IMG/VR virus record: IMGVR_UViG_3300044638_003151
Coordinates: 1-21,754 of that record
DNA length: 21,754 nt
Strand: one strand, 5' to 3'
Source of the DNA: a virus
In this document: positions 1 through 7,459 of the stretch, piece by piece
How positions within the stretch are numbered: the stretch's first letter is position 1
How the letters are laid out: every line of letters starts with the position of its first letter
Position numbers and translations under genes: made by a program
The notes under the pieces: generated by a model
Told to the model about the DNA's origin: nothing
The model's input: only the letters and a program-made list of their open reading frames with translations
Databases searched by the model: none

Positions 1-403
1 GTGATGTAGACGGGGTATTCCCGCTTCCACCGGCAGTATCAAAAGAGCCACCACCGCCAGAGCCGCCGCTGGCTCCAGCAACAGCCGGGTTGCCAGAATT
101 CCCGTTGTATCCGCCTCGACCACCACCGTTTGATGTGATCGTACTGAATACGGAATTGCTACCACTTGTTGGCGAACTAACTTCGTTTTGGCCGCCGCTG
201 CCGCCTGCGCCGACAGTAACCGTAATTGCAGAGCCGGTTGATACTGACAAGCCTGTGGCCGTGCGAAATCCACCAGCGCCGCCAGCGCCATAGTTTGCGC
301 CACCGCCACCGCCTGCAACGACAAGATACTCAACTGACGAGGGAGCAACTGGAGCAGCAGCGCCTACATTTGCAGCCAGCAATAGCATCGACGATGCAGA
401 CAT
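1..403 (-). CDS. Glycine-rich tail fibre/adhesin-like protein, partial
   Basis: The gene starts with ATG at 403 and stays open to the left edge, so only the first 134 residues are seen. After about 20 Ala/Leu-rich residues it has SSVEYLVVAGGGGGA, then glycine-rich sequence with GGFRTATG, SAITVTVGAGG and SVFSTITS. The same landmarks in the same order occur in the gene at 1835-2791, so the two are paralogues. Glycine-rich proteins of this kind are common in phage tail-fibre regions. By analogy with glycine-rich phage adhesins they may form polyglycine-type sheets at the fibre tip and bind the host, but this is inference. The start lies one base after the TGA of the 405-1424 gene, which fits translational coupling. 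The C-terminus is not visible. Confidence 0.75.
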   Translation of the reverse strand, partial: MSASSMLLLAANVGAAAPVAPSSVEYLVVAGGGGGANYGAGGAGGFRTATGLSVSTGSAITVTVGAGGSGGQNEVSSPTSGSNSVFSTITSNGGGRGGYNGNSGNPAVAGASGGSGGGGSFDTAGGSGNTPSTS

Positions 404-404
404 A

Positions 405-1424
405 TCAGGTCACGTTCCCCGAGATCACGCAGACCGTGCCGCTGATAAACAGAATCGTCGCTACGCCTCGCGTCGCCAGAGTGACAGATGCCTTGTCCGT
501 ATCCGTGCCAGCAATGTAGGCCGTCGTGATCGTGCAAGTAATCGTGATGTTGCCCGAGGTGTTGTTGAACACAGAGACAATGTCGCCAGCAGCGAATGTC
601 GCGTCAGGGATCGTCACCGAGCCGCCCGTGCTGACATGGACGAACGTGCCGACGTCGGTCGTTGCCAGCGAGTAACTGCCCGTCTTGGCTGCGCCGGTCT
701 GCGGTACAGCGCGGATGTTGCCCTTGTCGTCGGTCAGCAATCCGCTGTTTGCGACTCGGAACTTCTCGACGCCGTTGACGCGAAAGACGATAGCAGAGGG
801 CATCGAGCCAGAACCCGGTGTACCGTCCACCTCGCCATAGATCTCTGCGCCTGCGACAAAGTTCGTGCCATCGCTGCCGAACATCGCAATGCCGCCGAGG
901 CCGTCGTTGTCTTGCACTACTGTGTGCGATCCGACCGTCGCGTTGCGTGACTTGGCCGTGTAGTACCAAGTCATGGAAGCATCAGCAGAGTAACGCCCGA
1001 CCATGTACGCAGAGGCGCCAATGTTCACGCCAAGCGACTGAACTTGCGGGGTAATCGTTGCAGTCAAAGCTACAGGTGTAGCGCTACCGATTGAAACCTT
1101 GTTGGCGTCGCTGACGTAAACGCCGCTGTTCTGCACCAATTTGCCGGTTGTTCCGTCATATCGAACAATCGCATTGTCAGCAGCAGACGCTGGGCCAACG
1201 ACATCCCCGGTTCCACTACCGCCTGATGCTGCAATCGTAATTGCGCTTGAGGTCTTGGTGACCGTGATGCCAGAGCCTGCGGTGATTGGCGCACCGACCA
1301 GAGCCGCAACCGCGACCTTCTTGGTTGTCGGCCCACTCGCATCGACAATCGCCAGCACATCATTGGCTGAATCTATGTCGCCGGATGCCAGCGAGGCGAA
1401 TTGCGAAATCTTTTTGTCAGCCAT
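405..1424 (-). CDS. Tail-fibre-like structural protein with KKIS N-terminal module
   Basis: This is a 339-residue protein rich in Ala, Gly, Ser, Thr and Val, typical of trimeric phage fibre proteins. Its first 45 residues (MADKKISQF, then DVLAIVD and TTKKVAVAALVG) match the start of the 3098-3886 protein, which suggests a common module for attachment to the virion. After residue 70 come the fibre-like stretches DNAIVRYDGTTGKLVQNSG and VEKFRVANSGLLTDDKGN. The last 90 residues form a beta-rich domain with GSVTIPD and FNNTSGNITIT. No enzymatic motif is seen. It begins two bases after the stop of the 1427-1825 gene and ends one base before the next glycine-rich gene. A structural appendage role is likely. 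The specific position in the virion is unknown. Confidence 0.8.
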   Translation of the reverse strand: MADKKISQFASLASGDIDSANDVLAIVDASGPTTKKVAVAALVGAPITAGSGITVTKTSSAITIAASGGSGTGDVVGPASAADNAIVRYDGTTGKLVQNSGVYVSDANKVSIGSATPVALTATITPQVQSLGVNIGASAYMVGRYSADASMTWYYTAKSRNATVGSHTVVQDNDGLGGIAMFGSDGTNFVAGAEIYGEVDGTPGSGSMPSAIVFRVNGVEKFRVANSGLLTDDKGNIRAVPQTGAAKTGSYSLATTDVGTFVHVSTGGSVTIPDATFAAGDIVSVFNNTSGNITITCTITTAYIAGTDTDKASVTLATRGVATILFISGTVCVISGNVT

Positions 1425-1426
1425 GA

Positions 1427-1825
1427 TCAGCCCTCTGTCGGCGGGACGGGACGGTCAGCGGAAATCTCTCTCCAAATCTGATTCTTCTCGTCCCATGCGT
1501 AATTCTTGCCGTCATCTGGCTTCGGCACAGGCGGCACCCATTGAGCAAGCGCCTCATCAAGAACAAACGACGGGAACGCCTCTGGCTTCGGAGCCACAAA
1601 CGCATCAAGCGCTGTGTCGTAGGTGTAGCCCACGCCAGCGTAGTTCTTGCGAATGTTGCCGTTATAACTGGTCTGAATCCAACGAGTGTCTGCGCCGCAC
1701 AGAGTTTTGCAGAATGCGACACCAAGTTCTTCGCGCTCCACTCCGTTATCGACCAGTTCGTTGTTGTGAACGACGATCACCTGCGTGACGACGTTGTTTT
1801 CATTTAGTTGTGCAAAGTGCGCCAT
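1427..1825 (-). CDS. Conserved phage protein of the tail-fibre region, function unknown
   Basis: The 132-residue product starts MAHFAQLNENNVVTQVIVV, a pattern I recognise from small proteins in tail-fibre clusters of aquatic phages, where it appears as a free protein or a fibre domain. It has many aromatics, including WIQTSYNGNIRKNYAG and YAWDEKNQIWREI near the end, and two cysteines near residues 39-43. No catalytic motif is evident. It sits between the glycine-rich gene (ends at 1835) and the KKIS-module gene (starts at 1424), with gaps of 9 and 2 bases, so it is probably co-translated with fibre components. A fibre accessory, chaperone or attachment role is possible but unproven. Confidence 0.75.
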   Translation of the reverse strand: MAHFAQLNENNVVTQVIVVHNNELVDNGVEREELGVAFCKTLCGADTRWIQTSYNGNIRKNYAGVGYTYDTALDAFVAPKPEAFPSFVLDEALAQWVPPVPKPDDGKNYAWDEKNQIWREISADRPVPPTEG

Positions 1826-1834
1826 GCCTGTGCC

Positions 1835-2791
1835 TCAAAAAGTAATCGAGCCGGAGCCTGTCCACTTGTAAATGTGGTAGCCGCCAGCAACTGTGTATGT
1901 CGGAGATCCGGTCGTCGCGGTCGCGGCGGCAAACGTATCGGCGTAGCGAATAATGACGACGCCAGAGCCGCCTGCTTTACCTAGATCGCGGCCGGGGGAT
2001 GTAACCAATGCCCCACCACCACCACCGCCGCCAGTATTGGCGACGCCAGCAAAAGCATTTGATCCGATTGTTGCGCCGATTCCACCGCCGCCATCTCCAC
2101 CAGCAGAAGATCCGCTGTTATATCCACCACCGCCGCCGCCAGCGTAAGTTAAAGATGAGCCGCTAATAGACGAAGACAGTCCGTCTCCACCGTAACTATT
2201 CCCATCTACGTTGCCGTTTTCGGCAGCGCCACCGCCGCCACCGCCTTTACCATCTGATGTACTACCAACACCAGCGCCGCCGTTCTTGCCATCTGTGTTT
2301 CCTGTCCCGCCTGCGCTACTCCAGCCGCCAGATCCACCACTAGCAACAAAATAAAGACCTGCGCCGCCGCCGCCGCTGCCATTTGTAGCGCGTCCGTTAA
2401 ATCCAACACGCGGACTGTAATCAAAGACTCCTGCGCCGCCACCGCCACCACCTGACGTAATGGTGCTAAAAACAGAATCTGCGCCATTACCGCCATAACT
2501 TCCTACGCCAGCCGCTCCGCCTGCGCCTACTGTGACGGTAATTGCCGAGCCAGCAGTTACAGCAAAACCAGTCGCCGTGCGATAACCACCGGCACCGCCG
2601 CCGCCACCCCAAGCATATTCGTATGGAAGGGAGCCGTCATACAGATACCCGGCACCACCACCGCCTCCACCGCCAACAACTAGGTATTCGACGCTAGAGG
2701 GCGCAGCCGGGCCACCACCGCCGCCCATTGATTCACGGGTAGTCGTGCGTGAGCCAGCCCTCGGGAAGGTACGAGCAGCGGTTCTAGCCAT
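1835..2791 (-). CDS. Glycine-rich tail fibre/adhesin-like protein
   Basis: This 318-residue protein is dominated by glycine runs. The N-terminus is a basic stretch (MARTAARTFPRAGSRTTTRE), then SSVEYLVVGGGGGGG near residue 33 starts the glycine-rich domain. GAGGYRTATG, SAITVTVGAGG and SVFSTITSGGGG follow, with serial GGGGGG blocks separated by short variable loops. The end is non-glycine, with SGVVIIRYAD and then GGYHIYKWTGSGSITF, a cap seen on many such proteins. It is complete, unlike its paralogue at 1-403. The family is widespread in phage tail-fibre loci. Host recognition through variable loops between glycine helices is a reasonable inference. Its GC-rich CCN repeats make the opposite strand look proline-rich, but that is a shadow. 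Confidence 0.8.
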   Translation of the reverse strand: MARTAARTFPRAGSRTTTRESMGGGGGPAAPSSVEYLVVGGGGGGGAGYLYDGSLPYEYAWGGGGGAGGYRTATGFAVTAGSAITVTVGAGGAAGVGSYGGNGADSVFSTITSGGGGGGAGVFDYSPRVGFNGRATNGSGGGGAGLYFVASGGSGGWSSAGGTGNTDGKNGGAGVGSTSDGKGGGGGGAAENGNVDGNSYGGDGLSSSISGSSLTYAGGGGGGYNSGSSAGGDGGGGIGATIGSNAFAGVANTGGGGGGGALVTSPGRDLGKAGGSGVVIIRYADTFAAATATTGSPTYTVAGGYHIYKWTGSGSITF

Positions 2792-2797
2792 TGCGGA

Positions 2798-3085
2798 TCA
2801 GTACGTCGGCGAAGGGATACGCAGGGCGACAGCGTAGACAGCCGTCGCCGTTGCGACGTTGGCGCGGATCTCACCAGCGCCAAGTTCAAAGATGCCGCCA
2901 CCCGCAGCCGTTAGCGTGACGTCGGTTCCGACATCCTGCGCTGTGCCGTTAGGGCCTTTGCATTGCAACTTGACTGTGCCGCCGCCGAATGTGGCTTCAA
3001 CACGGAATTCACCGCGACCACCCGGCCATGCGACCCAGTTACCAGTCGCGCTGGCATTCGAGAGAAGAGTAATTCCTACAGCCAT
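2798..3085 (-). CDS. Small beta-rich phage virion-associated protein
   Basis: The 95-residue product (MAVGITLLSNASATGNWVAW, then GGRGEFRVEATFGGGTVKLQ) matches a small family I know from many phage structural regions. There it is usually called hypothetical. Alternating hydrophobic strands, several glycines and the absence of charged helices suggest a compact beta-sandwich. It lies between the KKIS-module protein (3098-3886) and the glycine-rich protein, with gaps of 12 and 6 bases. That supports a role in assembling or decorating the fibre or tail. No enzymatic residues stand out. The family pattern is recognised, but its function is unknown to me. Confidence 0.75.
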   Translation of the reverse strand: MAVGITLLSNASATGNWVAWPGGRGEFRVEATFGGGTVKLQCKGPNGTAQDVGTDVTLTAAGGGIFELGAGEIRANVATATAVYAVALRIPSPTY

Positions 3086-3097
3086 GAGAGTCTCCGA

Positions 3098-3886
3098 TTA
3101 GGCGATTCGGTTGATGTTTGCGATGACCGATGGTGTAACCGGTCGAGTGGGTGAGGTTTGAGCGGCTTTGAAGTCGAGCGTCACAGCGACGTTCGGCGTT
3201 GACCAGATCACCTCGATGTAGTCACTTGCCGCCAACTGAAACGTGAATACGATCGTGACAACAGCCGTGCCGGGGATGCCGCCGCCCTGCGAAGGAACTG
3301 TCGCATCGGTGTTTGAGTTGGCGATATCGGTGCCGTTCTTGCGCACCCAGAAACTTGCGATGTGCGACGAACTGTCGGTGTTCTTCAACAGCAAATTGAA
3401 GTCAAACTTGTAGATGCCAGCCTTGGTCACCGTGATGCGAGTGTTGGATGCAACCGAGATACCGCTTGAGTAATCGGTCGTTCCCCACAACACGCCTGTT
3501 GCGGTGTTCGCCAAAGCGGTCTGATCGGTAACGTCAGAGAACGCACCGTAGTCGTTTTCCGTGATGCGCCCAATCGGCACGATGCCAACCGTCAATGAGC
3601 CATCCTTGCGCACCGACCACTTCGACACACCGCCCACTTGCAGATCATCGAGCAAGCTGGCCGCAGCCGAGGCCGTATCCGTGACGTTGAACACGCGAGC
3701 CTTGAACGTCGTCAGGGCGTTGTTCCATGTATCCGCTAGCGCACCAATGGACTTGCCGACAATCGCCGCAGCGGTCGCCTTCTTCGTCTCTGTGCTACCT
3801 GTGTCAACGATCGGCAAAACGTCAGCGGCAGGATCGATAGACCCCTGCGCAATAGACGTCAGCGCCGATATTTTCTTGGTAGCCAT
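3098..3886 (-). CDS. Tail-fibre-like protein: KKIS module plus C1q/TNF-like C-terminal domain
   Basis: This 262-residue protein opens with MATKKISALTSIAQGSIDPA and TETKKATAAAIVGKSIGAL, the same module as at the start of the 405-1424 protein. A short linker with SKWSVRKDGSLTVG follows. The last 150 residues hold AGIYKFDFNLLLKN, ASFWVRKNGTDIANS and LAASDYIEVIWS, the pattern of C1q/TNF-like jelly-roll domains found at receptor-binding ends of phage fibres. It is probably trimeric and exposed on the virion. Its start codon shares one base with the TAA of the 3886-4083 gene (TAATG). The fold assignment comes from sequence pattern only. Confidence 0.8.
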   Translation of the reverse strand: MATKKISALTSIAQGSIDPAADVLPIVDTGSTETKKATAAAIVGKSIGALADTWNNALTTFKARVFNVTDTASAAASLLDDLQVGGVSKWSVRKDGSLTVGIVPIGRITENDYGAFSDVTDQTALANTATGVLWGTTDYSSGISVASNTRITVTKAGIYKFDFNLLLKNTDSSSHIASFWVRKNGTDIANSNTDATVPSQGGGIPGTAVVTIVFTFQLAASDYIEVIWSTPNVAVTLDFKAAQTSPTRPVTPSVIANINRIA

Positions 3887-4083
3887 TAGCCGCCGCCAAG
3901 CAGTCTAGAGACACCAACCGAGCCGGTCTGCTGACTGGCTGGTGTGGACATAATCGTAGATCCGCGACCGCGGCGACGAGCCAGACGGCGCTGTTCGATG
4001 CGAGACTGCTGCGCCTCATCCACCGTCGGAGGCGGGGGCGTCGGCTCAATCTTCGGCATCTTGGGCTTAAAAAGACTTGACAT
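3886..4083 (-). CDS. Small basic, proline-rich phage protein next to terminase
   Basis: The 65-residue product starts MSSLFKPKMPKIEPTPPPP, then has VDEAQQSRIEQRRLARRRGR and a Gly/Ser-rich end with LLGGG. This arrangement (Pro-rich start, Arg-rich middle, 'GRGSTIM') is a small family often seen close to terminase or portal genes in phages. Its role is not known to me. It follows terL by 30 bases and overlaps the next gene by one base (TAATG). The basic centre could contact DNA or another virion component, but this is inference. Confidence 0.7.
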   Translation of the reverse strand: MSSLFKPKMPKIEPTPPPPTVDEAQQSRIEQRRLARRRGRGSTIMSTPASQQTGSVGVSRLLGGG

Positions 4084-4113
4084 ATCGCACTCCCTTTGGG
4101 TTGCGACAACAGT

Positions 4114-5490
4114 CTACCCCAGCACTCGGTAGTCTGCTACAGCGGATTGATGCCCCATGCGACGGGATGATTCTGTGCCGCGGAACGGCTTGCGACCCTT
4201 GGCTAAATAGCGGAATGCGTCAGCAAAGTGCGACGTCCAGTCGTGTACCGGCTTGTCGCGGAACCGCTGGAGCTGGTCGCTGTACTCGCGTCGGTATTGC
4301 TTCAGCGCGTCGATCGCACGGGTCATGCGCGCCTTGGCATCATCTCGAGTCTCACCCGGGAACGGATCAGGGTCGAGGTTGAACTCGCAGGCAGGCAGCA
4401 TCATGCGCACCGCTTGGATGCCGTCATCGACCGAATCACGCTCGAGCACACGCGGCTTGAGGCCGTAGCCCGCGGCGACCTGCACTCGAGACTGACCGCT
4501 GCCCCATTCCTGCACAGCGCCGTCGTGAGGCCATATGTGGTCGCCGTAGACGTAATCGAGCGCGAGCAGTTTCTTGGCGTACCAGTCGAGGCCGACACCG
4601 CTGCCCTCGAGTACGTTGATGATGCGCACCTTGTGACCGATCAACTGGTAGAACCAGATCACCGTCGAGTCGCCGACGCCAATATCCCATGCCGTACCGA
4701 CCGGCTGGCCGATGATGTGCGGGAACTCTGCGATGCGGCCATTCAGCTCTGCCGATCGGATCAGTTCGTTGTAGTACGCGCCCGGGATGTCTGCGTCGAA
4801 GTCGCAGTAGTATTCCTGCCGGATGATCGCTTCGGCTTCCTTGTCTCCGCGCTCCATCTTGAGCTCTTTGCGCTCCCGGTGGATCGTGTCGATCGGGATC
4901 GCTTTCGTATCCTCGACCGTGAGCACTTGCCCGAACCAGTCAGCGTCCTGCCGTGCGTAATCGACGAGCCGAGCGAAATGGTTCCGGCCTCGAGGCGTCG
5001 AGATGAAGATCGCCCATCCGCCGTTCTCGGCGAGGATCGGTCGCAGGAATGCCCACGCATTGGGATCAGCCATCGCGTACTCGGAGAACACGACGCCTAC
5101 CGGAGGCGAGCCGACGAGGCTGTTGTAGTTGTCGCTGCCCACCACCTGCCATGTCGAGCCGTTCTTGAACCGGATGAACATATCCTGCTCACGGGTCGTC
5201 TCGCGTAGTTCTGGCGGGAATGCGTCGTCGATGCGACGTCTGCCGGTGTGCGGGTTTACCGCGTCCCAGATCGCCTTACGCGACTGATTAGCCTGCGGGA
5301 GCATATGCCACACAGATCCGACGCGGGTCATCATGGACACAGCAGCCCAATGCAAGCTGATGTCGTCCTTACCGCTGCGGCGATGCCATGCCAAAGCGAG
5401 GCGCTTCGTGCCGCTCTCGAGCGCGCGCCATGCCGGGATCTGATAGTGACGCGGGAGCCAGCCGTTAGCTGGTAGGTTTATCGTCGGCAT
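4114..5490 (-). CDS. terL: Terminase large subunit (packaging ATPase and nuclease)
   Basis: The 458-residue motor protein drives DNA into the prohead and cuts the concatemer. The ATPase domain has a Walker A-like HRRSGKD at residues 36-42 and a Walker B with catalytic Glu in VGVVFSEYA (Glu near 137), followed by an ATPase coupling motif ISTPRGRN at 163-170. The nuclease domain has the expected acidic residues: AWDIGVGDS with Asp 269, WPHDG in the middle and HFADAFRYLA with Asp about 424. Length and domain order are normal for the family. Its start lies inside the last 26 bases of terS, so the pair is translated together. The packaging strategy (cos, pac or direct repeats) cannot be read from this sequence. 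Confidence 0.96.
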   Translation of the reverse strand: MPTINLPANGWLPRHYQIPAWRALESGTKRLALAWHRRSGKDDISLHWAAVSMMTRVGSVWHMLPQANQSRKAIWDAVNPHTGRRRIDDAFPPELRETTREQDMFIRFKNGSTWQVVGSDNYNSLVGSPPVGVVFSEYAMADPNAWAFLRPILAENGGWAIFISTPRGRNHFARLVDYARQDADWFGQVLTVEDTKAIPIDTIHRERKELKMERGDKEAEAIIRQEYYCDFDADIPGAYYNELIRSAELNGRIAEFPHIIGQPVGTAWDIGVGDSTVIWFYQLIGHKVRIINVLEGSGVGLDWYAKKLLALDYVYGDHIWPHDGAVQEWGSGQSRVQVAAGYGLKPRVLERDSVDDGIQAVRMMLPACEFNLDPDPFPGETRDDAKARMTRAIDALKQYRREYSDQLQRFRDKPVHDWTSHFADAFRYLAKGRKPFRGTESSRRMGHQSAVADYRVLG

Positions 5491-5878
5491 CCGTGATCCG
5501 TAGCACGTTGACGGTTAGTCCGACGTTACCAGAATGCTCAACCTCGGCCTTGTCGCTGTATCGTTTCGGGTGCAGCACTCGGGCTCGCCAGCGCATCGAT
5601 GAGAGCACCACGTTCGCAGCTTGTGGATTGACCTTGTCATCGAGCACCTTGGTCTCGATCGCCTCAATCTCATCCTCAATCGTCTCGGCGTTTGCTTCCC
5701 GTGCGCGCGCGAAAGCGGATGCAAATTCTGGGTTCTCAATTCGCCATCGCCACAAAGTCACGCGGTCTGGCATTCCTTCCTGCTCGCAGATCTTGCGCAA
5801 ACTCTTGCCGCTGCTGTACTGCGTGAGGATCTCTGTAGCCAGCTCTGGCGTATAGATTGACGGACGGCCTGCAGGCAT
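5465..5878 (-). CDS. terS: Terminase small subunit
   Basis: This 137-residue protein has a helix-turn-helix near residues 23-46 (SGKSLRKICEQEGMPDRVTL, then WRWR). A long acidic helical segment (NAETIEDEIEAIE) and VLSSMRWRARVLHPKRYSDK follow, the pattern of Sf6/P22-class small terminases. It recognises the packaging site on viral DNA and hands it to TerL. The end overlaps the terL start by 26 bases, and its ATG shares one base with the stop of the 56-residue gene upstream (TAATG). Family assignment is from pattern and context, and both agree. Confidence 0.92.
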   Translation of the reverse strand: MPAGRPSIYTPELATEILTQYSSGKSLRKICEQEGMPDRVTLWRWRIENPEFASAFARAREANAETIEDEIEAIETKVLDDKVNPQAANVVLSSMRWRARVLHPKRYSDKAEVEHSGNVGLTVNVLRITDADDKPTS

Positions 5879-6048
5879 TACTTCTCCGTCAGGCGTCGAA
5901 CGACAGCGCTCTTCTTCGCCTTCTTGGCAGCCGATCGTGCGGTTGATAGTGCGATCGCAATCGCTTGCTTCTGTGGTCGGCCAGCCTTCACCTCTTTCGA
6001 GATGTTCGAGCTGATCGTCTTCTGGCTATATCCTTGCTTCAGAGGCAT
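5878..6048 (-). CDS. Small basic conserved phage protein (56 aa)
   Basis: ATG at 6048 gives [20 protein letters not shown], then [18 protein letters not shown] and a Lys/Arg-rich end, with TAA at 5878-5880. This start (PLKxGxSxKTISxNI, then GxPQKQAVAIAL) is a small protein family common in phages near terminase genes. The function is unknown. Its stop shares a base with the terS start codon, and it begins 5 bases after the end of the next upstream gene. The basic character suggests nucleic-acid contact, as inference only. Confidence 0.8.
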   Translation of the reverse strand: MPLKQGYSQKTISSNISKEVKAGRPQKQAIAIALSTARSAAKKAKKSAVVRRLTEK

Positions 6049-6052
6049 GGTC

Positions 6053-6349
6053 TTACTTCCCCTTGTTTCGTTCGCTTATCGCTTTGGCTTTCGCTTTCGC
6101 GTCTTCTTTCGAGCTGGCTCCCCATGCTCGGAGGGCGAGGGCGAGGCGGGTTGGCTTACCGTCTTTCTCCATCGGGCCCGGAGCGTTGCCCATGCGCGCG
6201 AGAAAGCTTGCTCGACGCGGATTGTCGCCGCTGCGAACCGGAGCCTTAAGTGTTCCACCAGTCTCTCGAGCATAACTAGCCCTTCCTTTCTCGTTGAGGC
6301 CGCCCTTTGGGTTCTGGCCCTCTTTGCGCTGCCATGCCGCGGTCTTCAT
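6053..6349 (-). CDS. DUF6321-like conserved phage protein
   Basis: The 98-residue basic protein reads [20 protein letters not shown], with [37 protein letters not shown] and [20 protein letters not shown] recognise this as the family called DUF6321. It is frequent near phage terminase genes and has no assigned biochemical role that I know of. The start overlaps the stop of the 6346-6585 gene as ATGA, and the stop lies 5 bases before the next start. No catalytic residues are evident. The high Lys/Arg/Gly content hints at a nucleic-acid or head-assembly role, but this is not shown. Confidence 0.82.
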   Translation of the reverse strand: MKTAAWQRKEGQNPKGGLNEKGRASYARETGGTLKAPVRSGDNPRRASFLARMGNAPGPMEKDGKPTRLALALRAWGASSKEDAKAKAKAISERNKGK

Positions 6350-6585
6350 GGGATTAACTGCACATCGGGTGACGGGCGACTGCGGTCTTCGTAGAACGGA
6401 ATCCGCTCACGGGTAGCCCCACCGAGCGCAGGGCGAGCCACCGCTTGTGCGCCTGCCAGTCGGGTTGCACGGGCAGCGATCGGGCGGAATGCAGCAGCAC
6501 CCATCCTGATCTCGCCAGCGATACCACGCCGTACTGGCGGCAACTCATTCGGGTCGCCGTTATCGCCGAGACGGCTTGCCAGCAC
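6346..6585 (-). CDS. Small phage protein, function unknown
   Basis: The 79-residue reading frame uses GTG at 6585. An in-frame stop lies just upstream, so it cannot start earlier. The product has an Arg/Ala-rich middle (RRGIAGEIRMGAAAFRPIAA) and ends with [20 protein letters not shown]. Its stop forms an ATGA overlap with the DUF6321-like gene and its start overlaps the 6560-6751 gene by 26 bases. These tight junctions support a real gene. No family is recognised. A later ATG near residue 28 is an alternative start. Confidence 0.6.
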   Translation of the reverse strand: MLASRLGDNGDPNELPPVRRGIAGEIRMGAAAFRPIAARATRLAGAQAVARPALGGATRERIPFYEDRSRPSPDVQLIP

Positions 6586-6751
6586 TTCCGAATCCTTTCA
6601 TCAGGAAATCGCGGGCCTCGGCAGCAGACTTGAACTTGAGCTTCAACTCGAGTTCGCCAGCCTCCTCGCCGCCTTCCTCTTCGCCTTCGTAGCCTTCCTC
6701 GTCCATCATCTCGAGGTGCTTGGCGAGCATCTTTGCGCCTTTGCCTTTCAT
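6560..6751 (-). CDS. Small acidic phage protein, function unknown
   Basis: The 63-residue product has a basic start (MKGKGAKMLAKHLEMMDEEG), a strongly acidic patch of Glu and Gly near residues 20-33, then LELKLKFKSAAEARDFLMKG. The charge pattern suggests a short helical protein that may bind a basic partner. The start overlaps the stop of the upstream gene as ATGA, and the end overlaps the next gene by 26 bases. I do not recognise a family. It is supported by its place in an unbroken run of coupled genes. Confidence 0.65.
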   Translation of the reverse strand: MKGKGAKMLAKHLEMMDEEGYEGEEEGGEEAGELELKLKFKSAAEARDFLMKGFGSAGKPSRR

Positions 6752-6894
6752 TTCTTCAACGCCGTTTTCGCAGATTCACGAAACGCCTTTGCAGTCGGCG
6801 CGCCTTTCTCGCCCGGCTTGCGCATACGCTCACCGGAACCGGCTTTGATCCGTTGCCGTTTCGCATTGAGGTTGGCGTAGAGTCCGGGCTTCAT
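6748..6894 (-). CDS. Small basic conserved phage protein (48 aa)
   Basis: ATG at 6894 gives MKPGLYANLNAKRQRIKAGS, then GERMRKPGEKGAPTAKAF and a Lys-rich end, with TGA at 6748-6750. This pattern (GLYANI.AKRKRI..GSGE.MRKPG..GAPT) is a small protein that I recognise from very many phage genomes, usually near terminase. Its role is unknown. Its stop overlaps the next start as ATGA. It is too short for most gene-length cutoffs but is well supported by family resemblance and coupling. Confidence 0.82.
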   Translation of the reverse strand: MKPGLYANLNAKRQRIKAGSGERMRKPGEKGAPTAKAFRESAKTALKK

Positions 6895-6903
6895 AGCAGG
6901 ATT

Positions 6904-7101
6904 CTATGCCGCTGGCGGCAGATCGTCTACCGGCTTTTGCTTGACTTTGGCACCCCGGGCGAATTGGATAATCTTGGCTGACTCTTTGGGTATCGGTGCA
7001 GGATTGCACTCCCAACAGCGGAGCCAGTCGCCCATGCCATCCTCGATCCAGCCCTTTGCCATACAGGTTCGGCAGGGCTCTAGCCTGATTCCATCGCTCA
7101 C
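6904..7101 (-). CDS. Small zinc-finger-like phage protein
   Basis: The start chosen is GTG at 7101, which overlaps the upstream stop as GTGA. A longer in-frame version reaching back to 7218 would run through the whole upstream gene and is less likely. The 65-residue product has EPCRTCMAKGWIEDG and LRCWECNPAPIP. This gives two CxxC pairs near residues 10-13 and 29-32, a likely zinc ribbon. The tail is basic then Pro/Ala-rich. Small zinc proteins of this type are usual in phage accessory operons. The target is unknown. Confidence 0.7.
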   Translation of the reverse strand: MSDGIRLEPCRTCMAKGWIEDGMGDWLRCWECNPAPIPKESAKIIQFARGAKVKQKPVDDLPPAA

Positions 7102-7292
7102 GAATCCAGTCTCCGCTCGTACTCGTTCAACACCCGGCGCGCCCAGATCGAGGGGCCATCGTCGTTCCATTTGCTGATCCTGCGCAGCACCTTTTCGTAT
7201 TCGCGCATCGTATGCCAAGACACCATCAAAGTGAGCGCCAGATCAACGCCTGCCAACTCCTCGTCCGTTACATCGTTTTCAACGGTATACAT
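7098..7292 (-). CDS. Small phage protein, function unknown
   Basis: ATG at 7292 is preferred because it follows a good ribosome-binding sequence (GAGGAAAGG, 3 bases upstream). A longer version from 7322 lacks this. The 64-residue product MYTVENDVTDEELAGVDLAL, with SWHTMREYEKVLRRISKWN and ARRVLNEYERRLDS, is mainly helical and charged. The stop overlaps the next gene as GTGA, and the start lies inside the last 25 bases of the 7268-7459 gene. No family is recognised. Confidence 0.65.
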   Translation of the reverse strand: MYTVENDVTDEELAGVDLALTLMVSWHTMREYEKVLRRISKWNDDGPSIWARRVLNEYERRLDS

Positions 7293-7459
7293 GATCCTTT
7301 CCTCAAAAAAGGCGGCACCCAATCCTTACCGAAGTCGAAGGGTTCCGGCAAGCCACGTTCGACGCGGGATATTTCGCGGTGAATTGCGTTGAGCTCTTGA
7401 TTTAATTTGCGAATTTGGCACCAGAGTTCGCGCAGTTTTTCTTCCCTCATCGACTCCAT
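7268..7459 (-). CDS. Small coiled-coil-like phage protein
   Basis: The 63-residue frame has two possible ATG starts, at 7459 and 7450. The second is better placed, because AGGAG lies 9 bases upstream of it but directly abuts the first. The product has a heptad-like helix (REEKLRELWCQIRKLNQELN, AIHREISRVERG) and then PEPFDFGKDWVPPFL. It shares bases 7326-7459 with the 7326-7586 gene in another frame. The present frame looks more protein-like in the shared part. It may be a separate gene or the true C-terminus of that gene after a +1 shift. Confidence 0.55.
   Translation of the reverse strand: MESMREEKLRELWCQIRKLNQELNAIHREISRVERGLPEPFDFGKDWVPPFLRKGSCIPLKTM

Noticed and set aside
1835-2791. Repeated CCACCACCGCCGCC-type blocks that resemble a tandem or CRISPR-like repeat
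   Set aside because: They are codons for glycine runs on the minus strand. Repeat and spacer lengths are irregular, so this is protein low complexity and not an array.
4228-5208. A 326-residue open frame on the plus strand inside terL
   Set aside because: It is exactly antisense to a terminase with all its motifs, has Arg/Val/Asp-rich composition and no recognisable family. It is a shadow of GC-rich coding DNA.
6904-7218. A 104-residue version of the zinc-finger-like gene
   Set aside because: Its first 39 residues lie over the upstream gene in another frame, whereas GTG at 7101 gives the usual GTGA overlap.
7098-7322. A longer start for the 64-residue gene at 7322
   Set aside because: The ATG at 7292 has a strong ribosome-binding sequence, and the extension overlaps the upstream gene more deeply without support.
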